This document shows, in pieces, positions 19,677 to 29,139 of a DNA stretch of 64,000 bases. The stretch is from NCBI GenBank assembly GCA_963698265.1, contig CAVOQC010000001.1, forward strand, positions 930,001 to 994,000. Reading direction: 5' to 3'. Each line of letters starts with the position of its first letter. Position 1 is the stretch's first letter. The translations under genes were made by a program, and so were the position numbers. Below the pieces are notes generated by a model that saw only the letters and a program-made list of their open reading frames with translations, did not search any database and had not been told where the DNA came from. The DNA is from FEB-7 sp963698265. GTDB lineage: Bacteria > Pseudomonadota > Gammaproteobacteria > Burkholderiales > Usitatibacteraceae.

Positions 19677-20180
19677 CTACGCCGCCTTGCGCTGACGCTT
19701 CTTGAGCTTCGCGCGGATGCGGTTCTGCTTGAGCTCCGAGAGGTGCTCGACGAAGACCTTGCCCTGGAGGTGATCCATTTCGTGCTGCACGCACGAGGCC
19801 AGGAGACCGGAAGCGTTCAGGGTGAAACGGGACCCGTTGGCGTCCAGGGCGGTGACCGTCACACTATCAGCCCGTTCCACGTTGTCGTAGATCCCCGGAA
19901 CCGACAGGCAACCTTCCTGGTTGAGTGCCAGCCCTTCCCGGCGGATGACCTCGGGGTTGATGAACACGCGCAGGTCCGAGCGGTCGGGGCTCACGTCGAT
20001 GATGAGCACCTGTTGGTGGACGTTCACCTGCGTCGCCGCAAGACCGACCCCCTCCGCTGCGTACATGGTTTCCGCCATGTCCGAAACGAGCTTTCGGGTA
20101 GCCTCGTCGATCTTGTCGACGCGGACTGCGGGGAGGTGCAGTCTCGGGTCGGGGTACTGGAGGATCTCGAGAATGGCCAT
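19677..20180 (-). CDS. def: Peptide deformylase
   Basis: 167 residues from ATG 20180 (MAILEILQYPDPRL, the standard N-terminus). All three metal-site motifs are intact: GVGLAATQ (44-51), EGCLSVPG with Cys91, and QHEMDHLQG with His133 and His137. It removes the N-formyl group from nascent proteins, acting after Fmt, which is encoded next. The C-terminus is Lys/Arg-rich. It is the first gene of the leftward operon and is divergent from the LysM gene. Confidence 0.96.
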   Translation of the reverse strand: MAILEILQYPDPRLHLPAVRVDKIDEATRKLVSDMAETMYAAEGVGLAATQVNVHQQVLIIDVSPDRSDLRVFINPEVIRREGLALNQEGCLSVPGIYDNVERADSVTVTALDANGSRFTLNASGLLASCVQHEMDHLQGKVFVEHLSELKQNRIRAKLKKRQRKAA

Positions 20181-20296
20181 AAATGCTTGCGAATAGAACA
20201 GATTAAGCGCAGAATTTACCGCACTACTTGAAAAAGAGGTCGTAACCTTTTTCAGAATATGGGTCCTTCGCCCCATATCCCAAAGAGAGAGCCGCG
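20181..20296. promoter_or_regulatory. AT-richer divergent promoter region def / lysM with two inverted repeats
   Basis: Noticeably more AT-rich than its surroundings. It holds an inverted repeat at 20230-20253 (GAAAAAG..GGT and ACCTTTTTC around CGTA, one unpaired base) and a second at 20257-20278 (ATATGGG and CCCATAT around eight bases). The second lies directly upstream of the LysM gene. They could be operators or leader hairpins; no known factor site was matched. Confidence 0.45.
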
Positions 20297-21493
20297 ATGC
20301 GAAAGCTCATTATAGCGTTAGTCGTCGCTTCGGCCAGTTTGGTTCCGGGTTTGGCATCCTCGCAGGCCACTGCTTCGGCGGCCGCCTCGATGAACGACCT
20401 CCAGGCCGATGCCCCTTCCGAGTACACCGTCCAGAAAGGCGATACGCTCTGGGCCATTTCAGGCAAGTTCCTCAAGGAACCCTGGAAATGGCCGCAGATC
20501 TGGCAGATGAACCGGGAGCAGATCAAGAACCCGCACCTCATCTATCCCGGCGACATCATTCGACTCGATCGCTCCGGACTCTCGCCAAGCCTCTCGCTCA
20601 TCGCCGGCGGCGCGATTGCCGAAGGCAATGTCGTTCGCTTGCAGCCCCGAACCCGAGTGGCCCCTCTCGCCACGGCGATTCCCACGATTCCCGGCACGGC
20701 CATCGGCCCGTTCCTCACGCAACCGCTCGTGGTCGAGCCCGGCAGCATGGATTCCATGCCGCAGATCGTCGCGACCGAGGAAGAGCGCGTGATCATCGGC
20801 GCGGGCAACATGGCCTACGTATCCGGACTTCGAGCCGGCGATGCCCTCAACTGGCAGATCTTCAGGCCGGGCGAGAGCCTCACCGATCCCGACACCGGAG
20901 AAGTGCTTGGATTCGAGGCGATCCACGTGGGCGACGCTCGCGTCAAGCGCTTCGGCTCCCCGAGCACGGTGGAGATCACGCGCGCCAGGCAAGAGATCAA
21001 CCAGAACGACCGGCTCATGCCGGCCCGCGAGGTTTCGTTTCCCTCCTACATTCCGCGCGCGCCGGACAAGCCGATCAAGGGCGTCATTCTCTCGGTGAGG
21101 GGAAGCGTCGCGGACATAGCCCAGTATTCGATCGTGACCATCAACCGCGGCTCGCGCGACGGCGTGGAAGTGGGCCATGTGCTCGCCACGATGCGCAAGG
21201 GCGGTGCACTCGTCGGAAACCGCAGGCCGCCGCTGATCGGGGACCTCCTCGGGGGTTTCGGGATGAAGCAGATCGACGTGAAGCCCAATCCGATCGTTCC
21301 CGACACGATCGTCGCATCCGCCAGCGCCGACCCGAAGGCTCCCCCGCCTGCCCCGGCGGGACAACCGCTCATACTTCCTGACGAGCGCAGCGGCCTGGTG
21401 TTCGTGTTTCGCACCTTCGAAAAGCTCTCCTACGGGATGATCCTGAAGAGCGTGAAGCCCATCTCCGTCGGAGACATTGTGCAGACGCCCTGA
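20297..21493 (+). CDS. LysM-domain exported protein
   Basis: 398 residues. A signal peptide (about 1-25) is followed by a LysM peptidoglycan-binding domain at about residues 42-92 (YTVQKGDTLWAIS...NPHLIYPGDIIRL). The remaining 300 residues form a beta-rich region with no recognised catalytic motif. Proteins of this type are commonly found just upstream of dprA and divergent from def-fmt in betaproteobacteria; a cell-wall role is likely but not proven. A strong terminator follows. Confidence 0.85.
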   Translation: MRKLIIALVVASASLVPGLASSQATASAAASMNDLQADAPSEYTVQKGDTLWAISGKFLKEPWKWPQIWQMNREQIKNPHLIYPGDIIRLDRSGLSPSLSLIAGGAIAEGNVVRLQPRTRVAPLATAIPTIPGTAIGPFLTQPLVVEPGSMDSMPQIVATEEERVIIGAGNMAYVSGLRAGDALNWQIFRPGESLTDPDTGEVLGFEAIHVGDARVKRFGSPSTVEITRARQEINQNDRLMPAREVSFPSYIPRAPDKPIKGVILSVRGSVADIAQYSIVTINRGSRDGVEVGHVLATMRKGGALVGNRRPPLIGDLLGGFGMKQIDVKPNPIVPDTIVASASADPKAPPPAPAGQPLILPDERSGLVFVFRTFEKLSYGMILKSVKPISVGDIVQTP

Positions 21494-21520
21494 CCGCTCG
21501 CGCGTCGCTTGCTGCAACCG

Positions 21521-21544
21521 GCGGGGGCTTCGGCCCCCGCTTTC
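21521..21544 (+). terminator. Rho-independent terminator after the LysM gene
   Basis: GCGGGGGC-TTCG-GCCCCCGC is an 8-bp perfect stem with a TTCG tetraloop, followed by TTTC. It lies 27 bases after the LysM stop. Confidence 0.8.
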
Positions 21545-21627
21545 ATTCCGCGCCTCGTCAGCGCGACCGGTACTCGACCCGTTGTACGATCAAGCCCCCT
21601 CTCCCAGACCTGCCGCAGCCCCCTGCC

Positions 21628-22713
21628 TTGCGCCACGACGCCACCGAATGGCTTTGCCTTTGCCTCGTTCCCGGCATCGCCGGCACGGCGCAGCGCGCGC
21701 TCCTCAGGCACTTCGGTTCGCCGGCTGCAGTATCCGCAGCCGAGCGCTCCTCGCTCGTGTCGGTCGTTGGCGAGAAAGTCGCCGACCTGCTCGCCAAGGG
21801 GCCGTCGCCGGACTTGCTCGCCGCCACGCTTGCGTGGCTCGATCTGCCCGGCCACCACCTCCTCGCACTCGGGGACGAGGACTATCCCCAGATGCTCCTC
21901 CAGATCCCCGACCCCCCGACAGTGCTATACGCCATCGGCGCGCTGACCCTGCTCAACCGGCCCGCGATCGCCGTCGTCGGAAGCCGGAACGCGACGCGAC
22001 AGGGAGAACTGGATGCACATGAATTCGCCCGCGTGCTTTCCGAGGCGGGATTCGTCATCGTGAGCGGTCTTGCGCTCGGCATCGATTCCGCCGCTCACCG
22101 AGGCGGGCTGGATGGCCCGTCCGCGAGCATCGCGGTCGTGGGAACGGGACTGGACCGCATCTACCCGGCGGGAAACCGCGATCTCGCCCACCAACTCGCG
22201 CATTCAGGCGCGCTCGTGTCGGAGTATCCCCTCGCTACGGCCCCGGTCGCCGCCAACTTCCCCCGGCGAAACCGCATCATCAGCGGCCTGTCCCGGGGCG
22301 TCTTGGTCGTCGAGGCGGCGCCGAGGAGCGGTTCGCTCACGACCGCCCGGCTTGCCCTGGAGCAGGGACGCGAGGTCCTGGCGATTCCCGGTTCGATCCA
22401 CTCCCCCCTGTCGAAGGGTTGCCACGCTTTGATAAAGCAGGGCGCGAAACTCGTGGAGTCGGCCGAAGACGTTCTCGCGGAGCTCGGATCGCGCCCACCG
22501 GTGCCGCCGGCGCACGACGAAACCGGCGAGCCGGCGCGCAGCGACCATCCCCTCGTGCAGGCCCTGGCTCATGCTCCCGCGAGCGTAGATGCGCTCTCGC
22601 AGCGCACCGGAATCCAGGCTTCCGAGCTCGCCGCGCAACTCACCCGGCTCGAGCTGGAGGGGCGCGTCGAAAGGCTGCCCGGCGGGCTTTACCGGCAACT
22701 TGCTGTACCCTGA
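21628..22713 (+). CDS. dprA: DNA-processing protein DprA
   Basis: 361 residues from a TTG start at 21628; no better ATG or GTG lies near, and the first residues already match the family's N-terminal SAM-like domain (WLCLCLVPGIAGTAQRALLRHFG). The Rossmann-like core (about 90-290) shows VVGSRNATRQGE, SGLALGIDSAAHRGGL and NFPRRNRIISGLSRGVLVVEA. A C-terminal winged-helix domain (about 305-355) is present. DprA loads RecA on incoming single-stranded DNA during natural transformation, which fits the type IV pilus genes in the window. The smg (DUF494) gene often found between dprA and topA is absent. Confidence 0.92.
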   Translation: MRHDATEWLCLCLVPGIAGTAQRALLRHFGSPAAVSAAERSSLVSVVGEKVADLLAKGPSPDLLAATLAWLDLPGHHLLALGDEDYPQMLLQIPDPPTVLYAIGALTLLNRPAIAVVGSRNATRQGELDAHEFARVLSEAGFVIVSGLALGIDSAAHRGGLDGPSASIAVVGTGLDRIYPAGNRDLAHQLAHSGALVSEYPLATAPVAANFPRRNRIISGLSRGVLVVEAAPRSGSLTTARLALEQGREVLAIPGSIHSPLSKGCHALIKQGAKLVESAEDVLAELGSRPPVPPAHDETGEPARSDHPLVQALAHAPASVDALSQRTGIQASELAAQLTRLELEGRVERLPGGLYRQLAVP

Positions 22714-22785
22714 CCCCCGCGATTGGGGCCGGCAAGGCCCGCCGCCTCCACTGCATCGATTGAATAATTAGCCGACAACGCTCCC

Positions 22786-25332
22786 ATGGCCTCGCACCTT
22801 CTCATCGTCGAATCGCCGTCGAAGGCGAAGACGCTCAAGAAATACCTGGGCAAGGACTTCGAAATCCTCGCCTCCTACGGGCACGTTCGCGACCTGGTGC
22901 CCAAGACCGGCGCGGTCGACCCTGCCGACGACTTCCGCATGAAATACGAGATCATCGACCGCAACGCCAAGCACGTCGACGCGATCGCGAAGGCGGTGAA
23001 GAACGCGGACACGATCCTCCTCGCCACGGACCCGGACCGCGAGGGCGAAGCCATCGCCTGGCACCTCTCCGAGATCCTGAAGGCGAAGCGCGTGCTCAAG
23101 GACAAGAAGCTCAAGCGCGTCGTGTTCTACGAGATCACCGAAGGGGCCGTGAAGGAGGCGGTCCGCAACCCGAGAAACATCTCCATGGAGCTCGTGAACG
23201 CGCAGCAGGCGCGCCGCGCCCTCGACTACCTCGTCGGGTTCAATCTGTCGCCGCTTCTGTGGAAGAAGATCCGCCGCGGACTGTCCGCGGGCCGCGTGCA
23301 GAGCCCGGCGCTGCGCCTCATCGTGGAGCGCGAGATAGAGATCGAGAAGTTCTCCTCGCGCGAGTACTGGTCGGTCCATTTCGACTCCGAGAAGGCGAAG
23401 TCTCCGTTCACCGCGAAGCTCACCCACTTCAAGTCGGAGAAGCTCGACCAGTTTTCCGTCGGCGATGCCGCACGAAACGCAGAGATCACCGCATTCCTGG
23501 AGTCACACGCCAAGTCGGTGGCACGCGTGGCCGAGATCGAGAAGAAGCGCAAGCTGCGCTCGCCGGCGCCGCCATTCACGACATCGACGCTGCAGCAGGA
23601 GGCGGTGCGCAAGCTCGGTTTCACGACAGACCGCGCCATGAAGGTCGCCCAAAGCCTCTACGAGGGCGTTTCGATCGGGAGGGCGGTCACCGGCCTCATC
23701 ACCTACATGCGGACGGATTCCGTGAGCCTGTCGAAAGAGGCGATTTCCGAGATCCGCGGCTACATCACGAAGGGCTTCGGAGCCGACTACCTTCCCAAGT
23801 CTCCCATCACCTACAAGAGCACGGCCAAGAATGCACAGGAGGCCCACGAGGCCATCCGGCCGACCTCGATCGTCCGCTCCCCGGAATCGGTTGCGCCGTA
23901 CCTGAACGACGAGCAGCGAAAGCTCTACGAGATGATCTGGAAGCGCGCGCTTTCCTGCCAGATGACTCCCGCGAAGTTCGACACGGTGGCCGTCGATTTC
24001 ACGGTGGGCGGCGCCGGAAACCTCTTTCGCGCCACCGGGCAGACGATGGTCTTCCCGGGGTTCTACGCCGTCTACCACGAGGATGTGGACGACACCGTGG
24101 AAGAGGAGAACAAGCGCCTCCCCGCGCTCGAAATGGGCGATTCGGTGCCGATCCTCAAGCTCTACGGCGAGCAGCATTTCACGCAGCCGCCGCCTCGCTA
24201 CTCCGAGGCGAGCCTCGTGAAGGCACTCGAGCAATTCGGCATCGGCCGGCCGTCGACCTACGCCTCGATCATCTCGACGCTGCAGAACCGCGAGTACGTG
24301 GTGCTCGACAAAAAGCGATTCCAGCCCACCGACGTCGGACGCGTCGTCACCAAGTTCCTCACCGAGCATTTCGCGCACTGGGTCGACTACGCGTTCACCG
24401 CAAAGCTCGAGGACGAACTCGATGACATTTCCAATGGCAAGGAGGAATGGGTCCCGGTCCTGGACCGCTTCTGGAAGGACTTTTCGGCCCAGATCGACCT
24501 CAAGGAGTCGGTTTCCCGGAAAGAAGTCACCCAGGAAGTCCTCGAAGAGGATTGCCCGAAGTGCAAGGCCCACAAACTCACCATTCGCCTCGGGCGCCGC
24601 GGCCGCTTCATCGGGTGTCCCGGCTATCCCGAGTGCGACTACACCCGGAACCTGGACGGAAGCGGCGATTCCTCGGAGGGCCCGGCCAAGCGCGATATTG
24701 GCGTGGACCCGAAGACGAAGAAGGTCATACAGCTGCTGCAAGGCCCCTACGGATGGTATTTCCAGCTAGGCGAAGCCACCGGCGACGAGAAGCCGAAGCG
24801 CGTGTCGCTGCCCAAGAACGTCACCCCCGAGACAGCGAGCCTCGAGATCGCCCTCAAGATGCTGGCGCTTCCCCGCGACCTGGGCGCACATCCGGAAACC
24901 GGCAAGAAAGTCGTTGCCGCCATCGGTCGCTTCGGTCCCTACGTGAACCATGACGGCCAGTTCAAGTCGATCCCCAAGGACGAGAACGTCTTCGACATTT
25001 CCCTGGAACGGGCAGTGGCCCTGCTGAAGGAGCCCAAGAGCCCCGGAGGGCGGGGTGCGCTTCGGGTCCTCGGCAAGCACCCCGATGACGGCCAGTCGGT
25101 AGCGCTCTATTCGGGCAAGTACGGCCCCTACGTAAAGCACGGCAAGGTCAACGCGACGATCCCCGACAAGGACGCCATCGATACCTTTTCGCTCGAGGAG
25201 GCCGTGGCGCTCATCGCCGCGAAGTCCAAGTCGAAGCCCGGGAAAGGCAAGACCTCCAAGACCGCCGGGGTCTCGAAGTCCGCGACGAAGGCGAAGAAGG
25301 CCAAGCCGGCGAAGACCAGGAAGACCGCCTAG
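22786..25332 (+). CDS. topA: DNA topoisomerase I
   Basis: 848 residues. The TOPRIM domain starts at the N-terminus (LLIVESPSKAKTLKKYLG), and the DPDREGEAIAWHL motif follows. The catalytic tyrosine is Tyr307 in GLITYMRTDS. One four-cysteine zinc finger is visible (CPKCKAHKLTIRLGRRG with the second Cys pair in GCPGYPEC, about residues 585-625). Further C-terminal repeats related to topoisomerase zinc-ribbon folds but without cysteines follow (KGPYGWYFQLG, GRFGPYV, GKYGPYVKHG types), then a Lys/Ala-rich basic tail of about 35 residues. It relaxes negative supercoils. It converges with gyrB, 33 bases apart. Confidence 0.96.
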   Translation: MASHLLIVESPSKAKTLKKYLGKDFEILASYGHVRDLVPKTGAVDPADDFRMKYEIIDRNAKHVDAIAKAVKNADTILLATDPDREGEAIAWHLSEILKAKRVLKDKKLKRVVFYEITEGAVKEAVRNPRNISMELVNAQQARRALDYLVGFNLSPLLWKKIRRGLSAGRVQSPALRLIVEREIEIEKFSSREYWSVHFDSEKAKSPFTAKLTHFKSEKLDQFSVGDAARNAEITAFLESHAKSVARVAEIEKKRKLRSPAPPFTTSTLQQEAVRKLGFTTDRAMKVAQSLYEGVSIGRAVTGLITYMRTDSVSLSKEAISEIRGYITKGFGADYLPKSPITYKSTAKNAQEAHEAIRPTSIVRSPESVAPYLNDEQRKLYEMIWKRALSCQMTPAKFDTVAVDFTVGGAGNLFRATGQTMVFPGFYAVYHEDVDDTVEEENKRLPALEMGDSVPILKLYGEQHFTQPPPRYSEASLVKALEQFGIGRPSTYASIISTLQNREYVVLDKKRFQPTDVGRVVTKFLTEHFAHWVDYAFTAKLEDELDDISNGKEEWVPVLDRFWKDFSAQIDLKESVSRKEVTQEVLEEDCPKCKAHKLTIRLGRRGRFIGCPGYPECDYTRNLDGSGDSSEGPAKRDIGVDPKTKKVIQLLQGPYGWYFQLGEATGDEKPKRVSLPKNVTPETASLEIALKMLALPRDLGAHPETGKKVVAAIGRFGPYVNHDGQFKSIPKDENVFDISLERAVALLKEPKSPGGRGALRVLGKHPDDGQSVALYSGKYGPYVKHGKVNATIPDKDAIDTFSLEEAVALIAAKSKSKPGKGKTSKTAGVSKSATKAKKAKPAKTRKTA

Positions 25333-25365
25333 CCCCGCTTCCGATCCCTTGCCGTTGCGCCAGCC

Positions 25366-27795
25366 TCAGACGTCGAGGTTGGACACGCCCAGCGCATTGG
25401 TCTCGATGAAGAGGCGCCGCGGCTCCACGTCGTCTCCCATCAGCGTCGAGAAGATCTCGTCGGCGCTGATCGCGTCCTCGACCTGGACCTTGAGCAGGAT
25501 GCGCTTCTCCGGGTCCATGGTCGTCTCCCACAGCTGCTCCGGATTCATCTCGCCCAGCCCCTTGTAGCGCTGGATCGACATGCCGCCCTTGGCCTCGGCG
25601 AGCAGCCAGTCCAGGCCTTCCCTGAACGAGTGGATCGGGCGCGCCGCGGTCTCGCCTCGCCTCGCCTGCGCGCCCTCACGGATGAGCCCGGAGAGCGTCT
25701 GGGCGGTGTTCACGATGTGGGCATAGTCCCCGCTTCCCACGAACGCGTGGTCGAGAATCGTCTCGACACGGTTTCCATGCACGAACTTCTCCAGCCGTAG
25801 CCGCCAGCCGTCCGACGTGGGATCGCGCTCGATGTGGGCTTTCGGCGCATCGGGTGCCAGAGCGTCGTAGATCGCCTTCGAGGCGCGCGTCGCACCTTCC
25901 TTGGAGTCGAGCTCGATGCGCGGCATTCCGAGCAGCGCGCGCAGCACCTCGGCGTCCATGCCCATGGACAGGCGCTCGATGACGGCCTCCGTGGTGAGGT
26001 ACTCCGTCGCAATGCGCTCGAAGGCCTCCGCAGTGAGCGGCGCTGCTCCTTCGCCGGGCACCAGCTGCGCCCCGTTCAGCGCACGGCGAAGCTGGTGGTA
26101 CTTGAGCGCGTGCTCGTCCTTCAGGTAACGCTCGTCCTTGCCGCTCTTCACCTTGTAGAGCGGCGGTTGCGCGATGTAGATGTGGCCGTTCTCGACGAGG
26201 GATGGCATCTGCCGATAGAAGAACGTGAGCAGCAGCGTGCGAATGTGCGCGCCGTCCACGTCCGCATCCGTCATGATGATGATGCGGTGGTATCGCAGCT
26301 TCTCCAGGCTGAATTCGTCCTTGCCGATGCTCGTGCCCAGCGCCGTGATGAGCGTCACGATCTCCTGCGACGAGAGCATCTTGTCGAAGCGAGCCTTTTC
26401 CACGTTCAGGATCTTGCCCTTGAGCGGCAGGATCGCCTGGAACTTGCGGTCGCGACCCTGCTTGGCCGAACCTCCGGCGGAATCTCCCTCCACCAGGTAC
26501 AACTCGCACAGCTTCGGATCGCGCTCCTGGCAATCCGCGAGCTTTCCCGGAAGGCCTACGCCGTCCAGGACGCCCTTGCGGCGCGTGAGTTCCCGCGCCT
26601 TGCGCGCTGCTTCGCGCGCCCGCGCCGCCTCCACCACTTTCGTGCAGATCACTTTCGCGTCGGCCGGCTTCTCGAGCAGGAACTCCGCGAGTTTCTGGGC
26701 AACCACTTCCTGGACCACCGGCTGGACCTCCGAGGACACCAGCTTGTCCTTGGTCTGGGAGGAGAACTTGGGCTCCGGAACCTTGACCGAGAGCACGCAG
26801 GTGAGCCCCTCGCGCATGTCGTCGCCTGTGGTTTCCACCTTTGCCTTCTTGGCGATCTCCTCCTTCTCGATGTAGGAGTTGATCGTGCGCGTCATCGCGG
26901 TACGCAGTCCCGTCAGGTGCGTTCCGCCATCGCGCTGGGGAATGTTGTTCGTGAAGCACTGCACCGACTCCCCGTACGAGTCGTTCCACTGCATCGCGAC
27001 CTCGACGGTGATGCCTTCCTTCTCGGAGATCGAATAGAAGACGTTGGGGTGCAACACGTTCTTCGAGCGGTTCATGTACTCGACGAAACCCTTCACGCCC
27101 CCGGAGTAGGCGAAATTCTCGCTCTTGCCGGTGCGCTGGTCGATGAGCTCTATCTTCGTACCGTTGTTCAGGAACGAGAGCTCCCGCAGGCGCTTGGCGA
27201 GGATCTCGTAGTGAAACTCGATGTTGTTGAACGTGGCGGGAGAAGCGAGGAAGTGCACTTCGGTTCCGCGACGGTCCGTCTCTCCCGTCTCCTTGAGCGG
27301 CTCGATCGCGACGCCATCGTGAAACTCGATGAAGTGCGCCTTTCCGCTGCGCCAGATGCGCAGCTTGAGCCACACGGAAAGCGCGTTGACTACCGAGACT
27401 CCGACGCCGTGCAGGCCGCCCGATACCTTGTAGGAGTTCTGGTCGAACTTGCCGCCGGCGTGCAGTTCCGTCATCACGATTTCCGCGGCGGAACGCTTGA
27501 ACTCGTCGTCTTCCTTGATATCGATGGGGATGCCGCGCCCGTTGTCCACCACGGAGATCGAGTTGTCCGTATGGATCACGACCTTGATGTCGTCGCAGTG
27601 GCCGGCGAGCGCCTCGTCGATCGCGTTGTCCACCACCTCGAACACCATGTGGTGCAGGCCGGTACCGTCGGATGTGTCGCCGATGTACATCCCGGGGCGC
27701 TTGCGGACCGCCTCGAGGCCTTTCAGGATCTTGATGCTGGAGGAATCGTAATCGTCTTCGGGACGCCAGTTCGGATGCTCGTTCTGCTGTGCCAT
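25366..27795 (-). CDS. gyrB: DNA gyrase subunit B
   Basis: 809 residues, full length. The GHKL ATPase motifs are at the N-terminus (EVVDNAIDEALAGHCD, DNGRGIPIDI, GGLHGVGVSVVNALS). The transducer domain is followed by the TOPRIM domain with EGDSAGGSAKQGRDR and DADVDGAHIRTLLLTF, and the C-terminal tail contains QRYKGLGEMNPEQLWETTMDP. The 809-residue length fits the longer proteobacterial GyrB, which carries an insert within the TOPRIM region (about 560-740). With GyrA it introduces negative supercoils. It lies downstream of dnaN on the same strand in the dnaA-dnaN-gyrB order typical of origin regions; recF is absent between dnaN and gyrB. Confidence 0.97.
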   Translation of the reverse strand: MAQQNEHPNWRPEDDYDSSSIKILKGLEAVRKRPGMYIGDTSDGTGLHHMVFEVVDNAIDEALAGHCDDIKVVIHTDNSISVVDNGRGIPIDIKEDDEFKRSAAEIVMTELHAGGKFDQNSYKVSGGLHGVGVSVVNALSVWLKLRIWRSGKAHFIEFHDGVAIEPLKETGETDRRGTEVHFLASPATFNNIEFHYEILAKRLRELSFLNNGTKIELIDQRTGKSENFAYSGGVKGFVEYMNRSKNVLHPNVFYSISEKEGITVEVAMQWNDSYGESVQCFTNNIPQRDGGTHLTGLRTAMTRTINSYIEKEEIAKKAKVETTGDDMREGLTCVLSVKVPEPKFSSQTKDKLVSSEVQPVVQEVVAQKLAEFLLEKPADAKVICTKVVEAARAREAARKARELTRRKGVLDGVGLPGKLADCQERDPKLCELYLVEGDSAGGSAKQGRDRKFQAILPLKGKILNVEKARFDKMLSSQEIVTLITALGTSIGKDEFSLEKLRYHRIIIMTDADVDGAHIRTLLLTFFYRQMPSLVENGHIYIAQPPLYKVKSGKDERYLKDEHALKYHQLRRALNGAQLVPGEGAAPLTAEAFERIATEYLTTEAVIERLSMGMDAEVLRALLGMPRIELDSKEGATRASKAIYDALAPDAPKAHIERDPTSDGWRLRLEKFVHGNRVETILDHAFVGSGDYAHIVNTAQTLSGLIREGAQARRGETAARPIHSFREGLDWLLAEAKGGMSIQRYKGLGEMNPEQLWETTMDPEKRILLKVQVEDAISADEIFSTLMGDDVEPRRLFIETNALGVSNLDV

Positions 27796-27832
27796 TCGTT
27801 TCCCGCTGTTGTGGTCCGGCCTTCGACAGGCT

Positions 27833-28939
27833 CTAGATTCGCATCGGCATCACGACGTACTTGAAGTCGTCGTTGCCGGGAATCTGGAAGAGCGCGCTCG
27901 AGTTCGAGTCGCCCATGGTGACGGTCACCGTTTCGGAGTCGACGTGGTTGAGGACGTCGAGGAGGTAGGAAATGTTGAACCCTATGTCGAGGGGATCGCC
28001 ATCGTAGTCGATGGTGAGGCCTTCCTCGGCCTCTTCCTGCTCGTTGTTGGTGCAGATGATGGACAGGGCGTTCTTGGTGAAGACGAGGCGAACGCCGCGG
28101 ATCTTGTCGTTCGACAGGATGGCTGCACGATTGAGTGATTGCGCAAGGGCGACGCGGTCAATCTGCACCTTGTTGTGATGCGTGGTCGGTATCACCTTCT
28201 GGTAGTCGGGAAATTTCCCTTCCACTATCTTCGAGACGATCTCGATCCCGCCCAGGGAGAATCTCACCTGGTTCGAGCCGATGGAGAGCGTCACGGGTTC
28301 ATCGGTGTCGCCCAGCAGCTTGATGAGCTCGATGACCGTCTTTCGGGGCAGGATCGCCTCGATGGTCTCGTGATCGTCTCCCAAGGCCTCTGCGGCGAAG
28401 GAGAGCCTGTGGCCGTCCGTGGCAACCACACGAAGCATGTTCTTGTCGACGGAAAAGAGGACGCCGTTCAGGTAGTAGCGGATATCCTGGACGGCCATGG
28501 CGAACTGCACGAGGCGCAGGGCGTTCTTGAGCGCCTTCTGCGGAAGGGTGAGCGTGCGGGTGGCGTCACGCGATTCGACCATGCGCGGGAAATCGGCTGC
28601 CGCCAGCGTCTGCAGGTTGAAACGGCTCTTGCCCGCTCGAACCGTCATGCGGTTCTCCTTTGCGTCGAGAGCCACCTCGGCATCCTCGGGCAGGGACCGC
28701 AGGATGTCGTAGAGCTTGCGGGCACCAACCGTGACGGAACCCTCCGCCGTGCTTGCCTCGAGGACAGCCTTCGCGGTTATCTGCACTTCCAGATCCGTCG
28801 CGACGAAGTCCACCGTGCCCCCATGGGCCTGGATAAGCACATTCGACAGTATCGGCAGCGTGTGCCTTCTCTCCACGATGCCGGTGACATGCTGCAGCGG
28901 AGCGAGCAGGACCTGGTTGGTCGCCTTTATCTTGACCAT
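27833..28939 (-). CDS. dnaN: DNA polymerase III sliding clamp (beta subunit)
   Basis: 368 residues, the usual length of the three-domain clamp. Recognisable segments are the N-terminal LLAPLQHVTGIVERRHTLPILSN, the mid-protein TDGHRLSFA, and the C-terminal YLLDVLNHVDSETVTV with the ending YVVMPMRI. It encircles DNA as a dimer and holds polymerase III. It follows dnaA on the minus strand across a 200-base gap that may contain the origin. Confidence 0.97.
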   Translation of the reverse strand: MVKIKATNQVLLAPLQHVTGIVERRHTLPILSNVLIQAHGGTVDFVATDLEVQITAKAVLEASTAEGSVTVGARKLYDILRSLPEDAEVALDAKENRMTVRAGKSRFNLQTLAAADFPRMVESRDATRTLTLPQKALKNALRLVQFAMAVQDIRYYLNGVLFSVDKNMLRVVATDGHRLSFAAEALGDDHETIEAILPRKTVIELIKLLGDTDEPVTLSIGSNQVRFSLGGIEIVSKIVEGKFPDYQKVIPTTHHNKVQIDRVALAQSLNRAAILSNDKIRGVRLVFTKNALSIICTNNEQEEAEEGLTIDYDGDPLDIGFNISYLLDVLNHVDSETVTVTMGDSNSSALFQIPGNDDFKYVVMPMRI

Positions 28940-29139
28940 AGGGTTATCTCTGAATAGTTAATAGTTGATAGGAGAGGCCGATATTCCGGGATAAGGCTCT
29001 TTCGTCTTCTGCTTCAACATCATGCAATCGCGTGGGGCTGGGGACGGAAGGTATTTCCGGCAGCCGGAACCTGTGGATAAGCTGGCTCGTGGAGCCTGGA
29101 GGGCAATTCATCCACAGCTTGTCCCGACCTTTCACGGTC
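28940..29139. other. dnaA-dnaN intergenic region: candidate oriC
   Basis: Contains an exact DnaA box (TGTGGATAA at 29072-29080, i.e. TTATCCACA on the minus strand) and a one-mismatch box (TCATCCACA at 29108-29116). An AT-rich stretch at 28947-28972 (GAATAGTTAATAGTTGATAG) could unwind. dnaN's promoter must also lie here. The number of boxes is small, so the origin could instead be, or extend to, the dnaA-rpmH gap. Direction of the surrounding essential genes (leftward to the left, rightward to the right) supports an origin between 28.9 and 30.7 kb. Confidence 0.5.

Noticed and set aside
25834..27864. 676-residue open frame antisense to gyrB
   Set aside because: Shadow frame rich in Arg, His, Leu and Val; gyrB motifs on the minus strand are complete.
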